A stretch of DNA of 64,000 nucleotides from CBIFVZ01 sp966185765 (GTDB taxonomy: Bacteria > Pseudomonadota > Gammaproteobacteria > Enterobacterales > Enterobacteriaceae), in assembly GCA_966185765.1 (NCBI GenBank), contig CBIFVZ010000006.1:1-64000 (forward strand), in the 5' to 3' direction. How positions within the stretch are numbered: position 1 is the stretch's first letter; each line of letters begins with the position of its first letter. The translations under genes were made by a program, and so were the position numbers. Positions 54,335-63,679 of the stretch are shown piece after piece. The notes beneath the pieces are model-generated. The model did not search any database. It was given only the letters and a program-made list of their open reading frames with translations, and had not been told where the DNA came from.

Positions 54335-54687
54335 CGTGCCTGTCTCCTGCCTGAAGTGTTGTCACGGGTACTGGCGCTTAAGCGCGGCATCCGGTGAGTA
54401 AAAAATAGGTTGCTTTGCAAATGTACATTAGTTGCTCATAAGATTTGAGCATATGAACATCATTTGAAACTGTGATCGCTCTCAAGAATGCTATTTACGC
54501 ACGTTTAATGCGGGAATACGCCGTTTTTTCGCGTAATGCTGTACGTTTTTATTGTTCATATGAAATTATATTGAACTAATGTTTGATTGAGGGTAGTTTT
54601 TGTTCATCAGGCGGATTGCTCATTTGTTTCGTGTTAAAGCAAATGCTCCGTTTTTCAGGGCTGGCCGACGACGGTGAGGTAATAAAA
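54335..54687. promoter_or_regulatory. Divergent promoter region of kinase and RpiB-like genes
   Basis: The 353-base AT-rich gap drives the minus-strand kinase-isomerase pair and the plus-strand RpiB-like gene. It holds several TGAAC/GTTCA half sites (54450-54460, 54552-54560, 54571-54576), a dyad TGCTCA-N7-TGAGCA near 54431-54450, and the operator candidate at 54571-54586. Confidence 0.55.
54571..54586. promoter_or_regulatory. Candidate SorC operator (TTGAAC-TAAT-GTTTGA)
   Basis: The same architecture as the perfect palindrome at 57194-57211 (TTGAAC, four-base spacer, GTT-rich arm), located about 100 bases before the RpiB-like start. Two positions of the right arm deviate. Confidence 0.4.
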
Positions 54688-55146
54688 ATGTTAACTATTG
54701 CAATAGGCGCTGACGACGCCGCTACCGAGATGAAAAACACGGTGAAATCGTATCTGCAATCGCGTGGTATTGAGGTGGTGGACTACAGTCACGATGTGGT
54801 GGGTAACGAGCAAATCTATCCTGACATCGCTTTTAACCTGGCGAGCGCGATTGGGGAGGGGAAATACGAGCGCGGTATTTTGTTATGCGGCACAGGTATA
54901 GGGATGGCGATAGTGGCAAACAAAGTGCCTGGCGTTCGTGCCGCACAGTGTCACGACGTTTATTCCGCCGAGCGGGCACGCAAAAGTAATAACGCGCAGA
55001 TAATGACAATGGGCGCGCGGGTAATTGGCCCGGAACTGGCAAAGACGCTGGTAGAGGCCTGGTTAAACGCGGAATTTGAAGCCGGGCGATCCGGGCCAAA
55101 AGTGGAGCGTATTGGGTATTACGACGCACTGAACCGTCACGCCTGA
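54688..55146 (+). CDS. RpiB/LacAB-family sugar-phosphate isomerase
   Basis: A 152-residue protein with the RpiB signatures MLTIAIGADDAATEMK at the start and the active-site loop GILLCGTGIGMAIVANK with the catalytic Cys. The ATG at 54688 is preferred because GAGGT precedes it and homology begins there. In erythritol and threitol pathways an RpiB homologue (DerI/EryI) converts D-erythrulose 4-phosphate to D-erythrose 4-phosphate, which fits with the kinase and TIM-like isomerase transcribed from the same gap. Ribose or allose phosphate are alternatives. Confidence 0.9.
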   Translation: MLTIAIGADDAATEMKNTVKSYLQSRGIEVVDYSHDVVGNEQIYPDIAFNLASAIGEGKYERGILLCGTGIGMAIVANKVPGVRAAQCHDVYSAERARKSNNAQIMTMGARVIGPELAKTLVEAWLNAEFEAGRSGPKVERIGYYDALNRHA

Positions 55147-55360
55147 ATCGTAACACTATCGCTAACCTGGCGCACTGCGGGTCGTGCAAGGGAAATGGTT
55201 TTAGTTTCCTGACCGGGCTTACTGGTGCGCTGATTGCCAGTTTGTAAACGCCCCGGCACAGACTGAACGCATCCTGCGGGAGCGGCACACGGCAGGACAA
55301 ACGGCGAGCCAGACATTATTCACCGGCGTGTCTGTAGCGGCACGCATCAGGAGGCACCTC

Positions 55361-56209
55361 ATGCAACATAAGCTGGTAGTGGGAGTCAATACGGCCATGT
55401 TCGACGGTGTGGAACCAGATGTTGCGTTTCGTACGGTACGTGATGCCGGATTTAGCTTTATCGAGCTTGCCTGTAACCAGGGCTACGTGGGGCGACTCGA
55501 CCCGTCGCTGTTTGGCAAGGCTAACGCTGCGCGCATACGTGCGTTACTGGCAAAATATGGGCTACAAACCCAGGCGCTGGGCTGCACCATGAATCTGGCT
55601 GAACCAGGTGCAGTGGAGGCATTTTGCCAGCGTATCGACTTTGCTCGCCGGATAGGGGCGACGTATCTTAACGCCTGTATTGGTAAACGCAGCGACCGTG
55701 AGGTACTTATCGCTACACTGAAACAACTTGCGCCCATTGCTGCTGATAATGGCTGCGTGATTTGCATAGAAAATGGCGGCGATCCGAATTACGACGTGTT
55801 TGCCGTGGCAGAAGAAGGGGTTGCGCTGCTGGAGGCGGTAAATAACCCTGCGGTGGCGTTCAACGTGGATGCCGGTAACACCGTGTCGCTGCGCCCGGAG
55901 CGTGATGCCATTAATGAAGCTCTCCATATGTTGCCCGGCGCGCGTCATTGCCATATTAAGGATGTGGTGAAAAAAGACGGTGAGTTTTTCTTCCCGGCCA
56001 TTGGCGAAGGGATGCTGGATTATGCGCCGCTGCTGCGTGAGCTGGAGCAACGCCAGATCCCGTGCAGTCTGGAAATTCCGCTGCGGATGCACCGCCAAAA
56101 AGACACAATGCCGCTGCGGGCTGAGGCAGCGGTGGATCCGGTGCAAAGCCTGGCAGTGCTCAAGCGCTCGCGCCAGGCGCTGGAAAAGATGCTGGGGTAT
56201 GGGCTGTAG
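55361..56209 (+). CDS. Sugar phosphate isomerase/epimerase (AP-endonuclease-2-like TIM barrel)
   Basis: A 282-residue xylose-isomerase-like TIM barrel. Metal and substrate residues are visible in CIENGGDPNYD, AFNVDAGN, HCHIKDVV and SLEIPLRMH. Similar proteins epimerise or isomerise ketoses such as tagatose, erythrulose or inosose. ATG 55361 has an AGGAGG site at proper spacing. It is 214 bases downstream of the RpiB-like gene on the same strand. Confidence 0.87.
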   Translation: MQHKLVVGVNTAMFDGVEPDVAFRTVRDAGFSFIELACNQGYVGRLDPSLFGKANAARIRALLAKYGLQTQALGCTMNLAEPGAVEAFCQRIDFARRIGATYLNACIGKRSDREVLIATLKQLAPIAADNGCVICIENGGDPNYDVFAVAEEGVALLEAVNNPAVAFNVDAGNTVSLRPERDAINEALHMLPGARHCHIKDVVKKDGEFFFPAIGEGMLDYAPLLRELEQRQIPCSLEIPLRMHRQKDTMPLRAEAAVDPVQSLAVLKRSRQALEKMLGYGL

Positions 56210-57193
56210 AGTCAGTGGAACAGCGAACAAAAACTCCGTTCACTTACGTGAATTGGTTGAACAGAGCAAAGGACTGCGGGTGGCCCGCCTGGGTGAACGG
56301 ATCTTATTTATTCTGCCTGCGTTGCGCAGTGCGCGGATCGCTGCCGCTGACCAGCGATAGTTTCGTTACACCTCAGTCAGCTATCTGATGAACCCACGCC
56401 TGTGTCCGGGCAACCGATGTCACCCGTCGGCTGTCCAGACAGCTGAGATTGCGGTTGTCTTTAAAAAGCTCACGGTTATCCACTGGATCACAATATGGTT
56501 AGGTGCTTGCACAAGCGGGTACAACTGTGTTGCCGCATAAGCACAGTTGATAATGCCGCTTTCCACCGCACGATAGTCGCCGGTATCCGCGAGACGAGGC
56601 ACCACCTCAACGGTTTATGCGTTGTCTTCATCAGTGGAAAAAAATGGTCAGCAATGTGGCCGAGGGGATGAGTTTTACAGCGGCAGGCATGGCGGCTGCT
56701 GGTAAGCGCATCACAGACTGAAGTGTTGTTCATAAGTTTATTATTTAAACTTTTGTCTGGGTAGTGATTGTGGTGACTTTGGCATTAAAAAATTTGCATG
56801 AGGTCACAAAAATATACATAAGCTCCCTGGCGTTAAAAAAATTAATAGCGCTCTGGGAGGGATTTCTGCCTTGTTTAAAAAACCTGAAATCATTAAATAT
56901 GCTAAATTATTTTTTGCCGCCCGCTTTGCCTTTCAAACTGGTTTTTTAAAAAATATCTTTTTTATCATGATGATGTTTATTTTATGGCATCTAAAAACCT
57001 TATTGTTTAGGGATGAATATTAATTAATATTTGCGAAACTTATAAGTGCAGACGCCCACGTTTATTTTTTTCTCCTGCTGTTTTACTCCATCAGCGACAG
57101 GTTTTTCGCGATAACCACAGAAAGAATATTTTGTGACTCAATTCATTTCTTTTACTTCTGAGATATATTTAATTAACAAACATAAGTTTTTAT
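56210..57193. other. Intergenic region, nearly 1 kb, with possible decayed sequence
   Basis: No intact gene. On the minus strand at about 56470-56620 there is a coherent stretch (VVPRLADTGDYRAVESGI, then NCAYAATQLYPLVQA) that looks like a fragment of a larger protein which I cannot assign. From 56740 to 57190 the DNA is AT-rich and probably forms the promoter region of the MFS gene. Confidence 0.4.
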
Positions 57194-57211
57194 TTTGAAC
57201 TTATGTTCAAA
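57194..57211. promoter_or_regulatory. Perfect palindrome, candidate SorC operator
   Basis: TTTGAAC-TTAT-GTTCAAA: two perfect seven-base arms with a four-base spacer, 110 bases upstream of the MFS start. Related sites occur in the kinase/RpiB promoter gap (54571-54586), which suggests a common regulator, most likely the SorC protein at 50744-51706. Confidence 0.55.
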
Positions 57212-57320
57212 GAGAGAAATGATTATAAACAAGCGTTCTGTTCGGCAGGCATAACAGGGCGCAAGACCCGCAAGTGCACCCTGCGCACTTACCCTACACA
57301 GAAGATCCCGGAGGTCAGAA

Positions 57321-58649
57321 ATGCAACATTCTGCAACACGGCAAGCGGTACTGACGGAAAAGCCAACCCGAGTCCGCTGGCGGATCTTCGCGGTTCTGTT
57401 TTTCCTGCTGGCGGTCAATCTGATGGACCGTATTACCATTTCCATTGGCCTGCCGTACATCAAAGAAGAATTTCACCTGTCACCTACCATGCAGGGGCTT
57501 ATTCTGAGTAGCTTCTTTTGGTCCTACGCACTGCTGCAAATCCCTGGCGGATGGGCGCTGGACCGCTATGGCCCCCGTAAGGTGATAACCTGTTCGACTA
57601 TTTTGTGGGGAATAAGCCAGGTTGCGCTGGCGCTGGCCACCGGCGGGTTGTCTTTAATTCTGGCGCGTATTGCGCTCGGCGTTGCCGAAACGCCGGTCTC
57701 ACCGTCCGGCGCTAAAATGAGTTCCACCTGGCTTGCTCGCGCCGAGCGTGGGCGCGGTGCCTCGATTATGGACTGTGGTAGCCCCCTGGGTGTGGCGGTT
57801 GGTGGTCTGATTATCGCCTACCTTATTGATATGTTGGATTCCTGGCGGCTGGCATTCATTGTGGCAGGCATATTTAGCATGTCGCTTGCTCTGCTTGCCT
57901 GGTTCAAATTGCGCGATAAGCCGGATGACGATGAGCGCGTGAATGCGGCAGAACTGGCGCTGATTCAGGCTGACGATGGCGCGCATGTGCAAGAAGAAGC
58001 ACAGCCGTGCAAAGGGATGGGCATCGATACGCGTTCGCTTGCAGGCATCATGTTTGGCCGCGCCACCTGGGCGATGATTTATTTCGGCCTGCTGACCTGG
58101 GGGCCGAGTTACCTGGCACAGGCACGCGGTTTTGATCTGAAATCTATCGGTAATGCCACGTTTATTATTTTCATGATGGGGGCGGCAGGCTCATTGTGCG
58201 CAGGTTTCTGCGTAGACTGGCTGGTGAAACGCGGTGTGCGCCACGGGGTGGCGGTCAAGAGTCTGATTGCGCTCTCGGGGCTGGTTACGCTCACCATGTT
58301 TCTGATACTGCCCGGCGTGCAAAGCCCGGTGAGCGCCGTGGCGCTGCTGTCGGTGGCATCGTTCTTTCTGACCGGTGGCGGTGGCATTTACTGGAGCCTG
58401 CCCGCATTGCTGGCGCACAAATCGCGCGTGGGCCTCGTCGGCGGCACCATGAACATGGCGGGCAGCGTGGGTGGGATACTGGTGCCGATTATTGTCGGGC
58501 TGATTCTTGAGCTGAGCGGCAACTTTACCGGCGTACTGACGTTTTTCACCGTGTGTTCGGCGCTGTACGTACTGGGTACGCTGGTGATTCGCTTTCATCA
58601 TCCCGATGCAAACCCGCTAATGCAGGGCCATCCGGTGAAAGGATCCTGA
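57321..58649 (+). CDS. MFS transporter of the anion:cation symporter type (sugar/sugar-acid importer)
   Basis: A 442-residue major facilitator similar to GudP, GarP and DgoT-type carriers: RVRWRIFAVLFFLLAVNLMD then RITISIGLPYIKEEF at helix 1, LDRYGPRKV after helix 2, RIALGVAETPVSPSGAKMSS in helices 4-5. These bring hexonates, tetronates or related polyols into the cell. With the kinase and isomerases of the locus it forms an uptake-and-catabolism set. A good ribosome site (GGAGGTCAG) precedes 57321. Confidence 0.9.
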   Translation: MQHSATRQAVLTEKPTRVRWRIFAVLFFLLAVNLMDRITISIGLPYIKEEFHLSPTMQGLILSSFFWSYALLQIPGGWALDRYGPRKVITCSTILWGISQVALALATGGLSLILARIALGVAETPVSPSGAKMSSTWLARAERGRGASIMDCGSPLGVAVGGLIIAYLIDMLDSWRLAFIVAGIFSMSLALLAWFKLRDKPDDDERVNAAELALIQADDGAHVQEEAQPCKGMGIDTRSLAGIMFGRATWAMIYFGLLTWGPSYLAQARGFDLKSIGNATFIIFMMGAAGSLCAGFCVDWLVKRGVRHGVAVKSLIALSGLVTLTMFLILPGVQSPVSAVALLSVASFFLTGGGGIYWSLPALLAHKSRVGLVGGTMNMAGSVGGILVPIIVGLILELSGNFTGVLTFFTVCSALYVLGTLVIRFHHPDANPLMQGHPVKGS

Positions 58650-58655
58650 TTTTAT

Positions 58656-58680
58656 GCGGCGATCCTGTGCGGATCGCCGC
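58656..58680. repeat. Strong hairpin between the transporter and Hyi-like genes
   Basis: GCGGCGATCC / GGATCGCCGC, ten perfect pairs with loop TGTGC, seven bases after the transporter stop. There is no T tail, so it may stabilise the transporter mRNA or reduce read-through instead of terminating. Confidence 0.5.
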
Positions 58681-58705
58681 CTCACTGTGTTGATGAGGAG
58701 TCGTT

Positions 58706-59482
58706 ATGCTGCGTTTTGCCGCTAATCTGACCATGCTCTACCCGGAATATCCTTTTTTTGAACGCTTCGATCGCGCTGCTGAGGCTGGTTTTAAGGCAGT
58801 GGAATTCTTTTTTCCCTATGGCACTGCCGCGAACAAATTCAGTGACGTGCTGGCACGCAATGCGCAGGAACTGGTGTTATTTAATATGCCGCTTGGCAAC
58901 TGGGATGCTGGCGACCGTGGTTTTGCCGCCCAGCCCGCGCGTAAGGCGGAGTTTCAAGCCGGTATTGCTCAGGCAGTGGAGTATGGCAAAGCGCTACACC
59001 CACCGCGTATAAACTGCCCATCCGGTCCGCTTCAGCCAGAGTCCGCACCATATCCAACGCTGATTGAAAATATGACGATGATGGCGAATGCGTTTAAAGA
59101 TATCGGCATTCAACTGGTAGTCGAGCCGATTAACCATAACGACGTGCCGGGAGCGGTTATCTCTACCGTTGAACAGGCACTTGCGTTGTTTGATAAGGTG
59201 GATAGCGACAATATCGCGGTGCAGTATGACTTGTATCACTCGATTCGCGCTGGCGAGGACCCGTTTGAGGTGCTGGGGACGCACATGGAGCGCATTGCGC
59301 ATATTCAGATTGCGGATGTGCCGGGCCGCCACCAGCCGGGCAGCGGGGCGGTCGACTTTGAGAAGTTATTCACGCTTATTGATAATTCGGGTTATCAGGG
59401 GTACGTGAGCCTGGAATACCATCCGCATGGCCCAACGGATGATAGCCTGATGGCGCTCAGGCGCATGGGGGTGCTCGGATAG
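58706..59482 (+). CDS. Hydroxypyruvate isomerase-like protein (Hyi/OtnI family)
   Basis: A 258-residue TIM-barrel isomerase clearly similar to E. coli Hyi: MLRFAANLTMLYPEYPFFER at the start, VVEPINHNDVPG (catalytic Glu and His), AVQYDLYHSIR, HIQIADVPGRHQPGSG and SLEYHP with the second catalytic Glu. Hyi interconverts hydroxypyruvate and tartronate semialdehyde; the OtnI branch acts on 2-oxo-tetronate in four-carbon acid sugar catabolism. The latter agrees with the C4 theme of the locus. Confidence 0.9.
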   Translation: MLRFAANLTMLYPEYPFFERFDRAAEAGFKAVEFFFPYGTAANKFSDVLARNAQELVLFNMPLGNWDAGDRGFAAQPARKAEFQAGIAQAVEYGKALHPPRINCPSGPLQPESAPYPTLIENMTMMANAFKDIGIQLVVEPINHNDVPGAVISTVEQALALFDKVDSDNIAVQYDLYHSIRAGEDPFEVLGTHMERIAHIQIADVPGRHQPGSGAVDFEKLFTLIDNSGYQGYVSLEYHPHGPTDDSLMALRRMGVLG

Positions 59483-59645
59483 GCAGTATGCTGTAACCAG
59501 ACAGGCACAGTGAAACGAATGTCCAAAATAGTGGCTCGGCCTTTTTCGTACACCAGGTATACCGCTTGAACCGTTACAGCGACAATAAAACCTTCTGTGT
59601 CGCTCATTATGCTGTTCTGCGCGAGAAGTAACGCGATGCATGAGT

Positions 59646-60338
59646 TTAGTTCACCTTGTTATTCGGTACAGTAATGCCGTGGCGCAGCAACGTCAGGGCG
59701 TGTTGCACAATGGCGTCAGCATTTAGGCTTACATTTTTCTCTACTGCACTGCGTTGTTTCAGCACCACAAAAGGCACCAGAATCAGACTCATGAGCGTAG
59801 TAAACAGCAAAGCAGGCGTCAGTGCCGGGTTCAGTAAACCACGCTGCTGCCACCCCTCAATCGTGGCGAGTGCCTGATGGCTTTCGCGCTTACCGAAGCG
59901 ATGATGCAGATGCTGGCGCAAAATGCTGCTCTCGCCGGTTATCTCCTGTAACCACAGCGGGGCAAACCACGGGTTTTGTGTGGCAGCGCGGGCTAGCTCT
60001 TGAGTCATCAGCGTAATGGCGGTTTCTGGTGAATGGGGATGAGCGGCAAAAATCGCGCTAATGGTCGCCCGCAACGGCAGGAAGCGTTGTTCAACCATTG
60101 CATCAAGCAGTTGTTCACGTGAGTGAAAGTAGTAGTGCAGCATAGCTGGCGTGACGCCAGCCTCCCTGGCAATGGCATTGAGCGAGGTTTGTGCAATACC
60201 ACGGCGGGCAAACAGAGCAAGTGCGGTATCCAGTAACTGTTCACGCTTATCGGCGCAGGGCTTGCCGCGCGGTCGTCCCGGTTTTCGCCCCTGGGATTTC
60301 TCTGCAATTGCCGCTGTTTTGTCTTTCTGTGCCGCCAT
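59646..60338 (-). CDS. TetR-family transcriptional repressor
   Basis: A 230-residue TetR regulator. After a basic leader (GRKPGRPRGKPC) comes the helix-turn-helix with LFARRGIAQTSLNAIAREAG and VTPAMLHYYFHSREQLLDA; the C-terminal domain resembles CecR-like proteins. It is divergent from a DHA2 multidrug transporter with 79 bases between the starts, the classic arrangement of an efflux pump and its ligand-released repressor. A palindromic operator candidate lies between them. Confidence 0.92.
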   Translation of the reverse strand: MAAQKDKTAAIAEKSQGRKPGRPRGKPCADKREQLLDTALALFARRGIAQTSLNAIAREAGVTPAMLHYYFHSREQLLDAMVEQRFLPLRATISAIFAAHPHSPETAITLMTQELARAATQNPWFAPLWLQEITGESSILRQHLHHRFGKRESHQALATIEGWQQRGLLNPALTPALLFTTLMSLILVPFVVLKQRSAVEKNVSLNADAIVQHALTLLRHGITVPNNKVN

Positions 60339-60379
60339 CTGTGACTCCTTTGTTGACGCTTAACCATACGCTCATCAAT

Positions 60380-60401
60380 ATTAATTATCTGCTTAATTAA
60401 T
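60380..60401. promoter_or_regulatory. Candidate TetR operator
   Basis: ATTAATTA (60380-60387) and TAATTAAT (60394-60401) form a perfect inverted repeat with a six-base spacer, in the gap between tetR and the transporter and only 16 bases before the transporter start. A TetR dimer bound here would block both promoters. Confidence 0.6.
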
Positions 60402-60417
60402 TTAAAACGAGCATGCT

Positions 60418-61938
60418 ATGGGAGTAAATATCAGAGCGCAATCTCAGGAAGAGACGGTGAACGGGCAGCCTTCTTTGCGTCTGCTGTTTAGCGCATTGTT
60501 ATTGGTGATGTTGCTGTCGGCGCTGGATCAGACCATTGTCTCAACCGCGCTGCCGACCATTGTGGGTGAGCTGGGTGGGCTGGATAAGCTGTCCTGGGTG
60601 GTGACGGCCTATATCCTGGCCTCAACCATTGTGGTGCCGCTGTACGGTAAATTCGGCGACTTGTTTGGTCGCAAGGTGGTGCTGCAAACGGCCATCGTAC
60701 TGTTTCTGGTAGGGTCTGTGCTGTGCGGGCTGGCACAGAATATGACGCAACTGGTGCTAATGCGCGCCCTGCAAGGTCTGGGTGGCGGTGGGTTGCTGGT
60801 GGTGAGCATGGCGGCGATTGCCGATGTTGTGCCGCCTGCGAACCGCGGGCGCTACCAGGGGCTGTTTGGTGGCGTGTTTGGTCTGGCGACGGTGCTTGGG
60901 CCGTTAACTGGCGGGTTTATCGTCCAGCATGCGTCCTGGCGCTGGATTTTTTATATCAATCTGCCGCTGGGGCTTCTGGCACTGGTGATTATTGGCATGG
61001 TGTTCAGCGCCAGCGGTAAGCGCACCCGCCACCAGATTGACTACCTGGGTGCGTTCTATTTAAGTCTGACGCTGCTTTGCATCATTTTATTCACCAGTCA
61101 GGGCGGGACGGTACTGGCGTGGTCAGACCCACAGCTATGGTGCCTGATGGCATTTGTGCTGGTGGGTGTGGCCGGATTTATCTACGAAGAACGTGTGGCC
61201 AGCGAGCCGATTATTCCGTTATCGCTGTTTCGCGACCGCAGCTTTCTGCTCTGTAGCCTGATTGGTTTTATTATCGGTATGGCGTTGTTTGGCTCTGTCA
61301 CCTTTCTGCCTCTGTATTTACAGGTGGTCAAAAACGCCACGCCAACCGAGGCCGGGTTGCAGCTGCTGCCGTTAATGGGAGGACTGCTGTTCACCTCGGC
61401 GCTGAGCGGGCGCATTATCAGCCGCACCGGGCGCTACCGTGTCTTTCCGATTGACGGCACGTTGCTGGCGTTTTGTGGTATGGCGTTGCTGACAACTATC
61501 ACCACCACCTCACCGACATGGCACCTGTACCTGTTTACCTGTCTGCTGGGTTTTGGCCTTGGTATGGTCATGCAGGTGCTGGTGCTGGCAGTGCAAAACA
61601 GCGTGTCCCGGGGATTGATTGGTGTGGCGACATCCGGTGTCACGTTGTTTCGCTCGGTGGGCGGTTCAATAGGTGTGGCGCTGTTTGGTGCGGTGTTTAC
61701 CCATGTTTTGCAGTCAAATCTACTGCAATTGCTGCCTGAAGGCACAGTGCTGCCACGCGAGCTGAACCCCGTCGCGGTTCACCATTTGCAGGATGCTATA
61801 CGCGAGGATTATTTGCAGGCTTTTGGTGCCGCTATTCACGCCGCGTTTCAGATGGCTGCTGGTGTCATGGTGCTGGCCTTTGTTCTCTCATGGTTATTGC
61901 GTGAAGCACCTTTACGCGGCAGGAATGAGCAAAGCTGA
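60418..61938 (+). CDS. DHA2-family multidrug efflux MFS transporter (14 helices)
   Basis: A 506-residue 14-helix drug:H+ antiporter of the EmrB/QacA/MDR type. Signatures: LDQTIVSTALPTIVGELGGL in helix 1, GKFGDLFGRKVV (motif A), RALQGLGGGGLLV (motif B) and GLFGGVFGLATVLGPLTGG (motif C). It works alone or with an adaptor; none is encoded here. Divergent TetR indicates substrate-inducible expression. An in-frame GTG at codon 13 is an alternative start. Confidence 0.92.
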   Translation: MGVNIRAQSQEETVNGQPSLRLLFSALLLVMLLSALDQTIVSTALPTIVGELGGLDKLSWVVTAYILASTIVVPLYGKFGDLFGRKVVLQTAIVLFLVGSVLCGLAQNMTQLVLMRALQGLGGGGLLVVSMAAIADVVPPANRGRYQGLFGGVFGLATVLGPLTGGFIVQHASWRWIFYINLPLGLLALVIIGMVFSASGKRTRHQIDYLGAFYLSLTLLCIILFTSQGGTVLAWSDPQLWCLMAFVLVGVAGFIYEERVASEPIIPLSLFRDRSFLLCSLIGFIIGMALFGSVTFLPLYLQVVKNATPTEAGLQLLPLMGGLLFTSALSGRIISRTGRYRVFPIDGTLLAFCGMALLTTITTTSPTWHLYLFTCLLGFGLGMVMQVLVLAVQNSVSRGLIGVATSGVTLFRSVGGSIGVALFGAVFTHVLQSNLLQLLPEGTVLPRELNPVAVHHLQDAIREDYLQAFGAAIHAAFQMAAGVMVLAFVLSWLLREAPLRGRNEQS

Positions 61939-62076
61939 GGCGGCTTATAAACGTAACGCCAGGCGTTATAAGTATTTCGCCTGTGATATCACTCATATTT
62001 TTCAACATTTGCAGAAAAAGTTGATAACAATAGGGCTAAGATAATTCCGTTTCGCCTGGTGGAGAGCGGTAAGCGG

Positions 62077-63252
62077 ATGAAAGATGTGGTGATTGTGGCG
62101 GCAGCACGTACGCCAATCGGTTGTTATCAGGGCGCATTATCTGGCCTGTCGGCCACCGAGCTTGGCAGCGTGGTTGTTAGAGCATTGATTGAGCGCAGCG
62201 GCGTCAATCCGCAGGATGTGGACGAGGTGATTCTCGGTCAGGTGCTGACAGCAGGCGCCGGACAGAACCCGGCCCGCCAGACGGCGCTGAATAGCGGGCT
62301 GCCGTGGTCGGTATCGGCGATTACGATTAACGATGTTTGTGGTTCAGGCCTCAAAGCGTTGCACCTGGCGACTCAGGCTATTCAGTGCGGTGAGGCCGAT
62401 GTGGTCATCGCCGGTGGTCAGGAGAACATGAGCCGGGCGCCACAGGTGTTAAGTAATGCTCGCCATAGCGAGACCACAGGCGATAGCCAGATTATCGACA
62501 GTCTGGTCCACGATGGCCTGTGGGATGCATTCAACGACTACCATATGGGCGTTACGGCAGAAAATCTGGCACGTGTATACGACATTAGCCGCGAGCAACA
62601 AGATGCTTACGCGTTGGCTTCTCAGCAAAAGGCGCGCATCGCTATCGACAGCGGACGTTTTCGCGATGAGATTGTACCGGTGAAGACGCCTGGCGACAGC
62701 GGGCGAGTGGTGGACACCGATGAGCAACCGCGTATCGATTCCAGCGCAGAAGGTCTGGCGCAATTGCAGCCCGTGTTTGACCAACTGGGGAGCGTGACGG
62801 CGGGCAATGCGTCGGCGATGAATGACGGTGCCGCAGCGGTGATGATGATGAGTGCTGAACGCGCGCAGCAGTTGGGGTTGCCAGTGCTTGGGCGCATCCG
62901 TGCTTTTGCAAGCGTTGGCGTGGACCCGGCACTGATGGGGATAGCCCCTGTTCATGCTACGCGCCGTTGTCTGGAGCGTGCGGGCTGGACGCTCGATGAG
63001 CTGGAACTGATTGAAGCTAACGAGGCATTTGCCGCTCAGGTGCTGTCGGTAAACCGTTTGCTGGAGTGGGACCCGCGTAAGGTTAACGTTAACGGCGGGG
63101 CCATTGCGTTGGGTCATCCTATTGGCGCTTCTGGCTGCCGCATTCTGGTCTCGCTGGTGCACGAGATGCAAAAACGCCATGCCAAAAAGGGCCTGGCGAC
63201 CTTATGCGTTGGCGGCGGTCAGGGCGTGGCGTTGGCGATTGAGTGCGATTAA
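62077..63252 (+). CDS. Acetyl-CoA acetyltransferase (thiolase)
   Basis: A 391-residue thiolase of the AtoB/PhaA biosynthetic size class. Catalytic residues are in place: C88 in NDVCGSGLKAL, H347 in GGAIALGHPIGASG and C377 in LCVGGGQG. It condenses two acetyl-CoA or cleaves acetoacetyl-CoA in the cytosol. The ATG at 62077 is chosen because family homology starts there; a GTG 18 bases upstream is in frame. It stands alone between the efflux gene and ygeA, so no pathway can be assigned. Confidence 0.92.
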   Translation: MKDVVIVAAARTPIGCYQGALSGLSATELGSVVVRALIERSGVNPQDVDEVILGQVLTAGAGQNPARQTALNSGLPWSVSAITINDVCGSGLKALHLATQAIQCGEADVVIAGGQENMSRAPQVLSNARHSETTGDSQIIDSLVHDGLWDAFNDYHMGVTAENLARVYDISREQQDAYALASQQKARIAIDSGRFRDEIVPVKTPGDSGRVVDTDEQPRIDSSAEGLAQLQPVFDQLGSVTAGNASAMNDGAAAVMMMSAERAQQLGLPVLGRIRAFASVGVDPALMGIAPVHATRRCLERAGWTLDELELIEANEAFAAQVLSVNRLLEWDPRKVNVNGGAIALGHPIGASGCRILVSLVHEMQKRHAKKGLATLCVGGGQGVALAIECD

Positions 63253-63679
63253 ACGGTTTCTGGTTACTGGCTGCCCGCAAAGGCCAGTCACTTCTGCGCT
63301 AACCGGCGTTTTGCTGAACCGCGTTGGCGCAGTGGTTGTCATTTTGAGAGATTCCCCCATTTTTGTCTCATCAGACCTGTTCTGCTACAGGCAGTTTACG
63401 GCCTTCTGACTCCATTACGGCCGCACTTTGCAGGGAATGACATTTTATTCATGCCGGGCAAGGCCATAGCTGCACTGTCGATAATTTGCTGGCCCAACAG
63501 CAAGCGCAATCTTTGCGCCGGTAACGTTTTTTCAAAGCGCTTTCCATGATTTTAGTGTGCGCAAGTTGGTGTTCAACCGCTGCGACACAGGTCGTAAACG
63601 TACCGTTGCCTTTCACTTCAACGCGAAATCACAGAACGTTTCCTGCTATAACAAGGCAAAACACGTTATGGAGAAGCGC
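63253..63679. other. Intergenic region before ygeA
   Basis: About 430 bases without a supportable gene. A weak dyad (ACTGGC / GCCAGT) at about 63266-63289 might end the thiolase transcript. The ygeA promoter should lie near 63600-63660. Confidence 0.4.

Noticed and set aside
62059..62076. GTG start for the thiolase
   Set aside because: Family homology begins at the ATG at 62077, and the extra six residues are not typical of thiolases.
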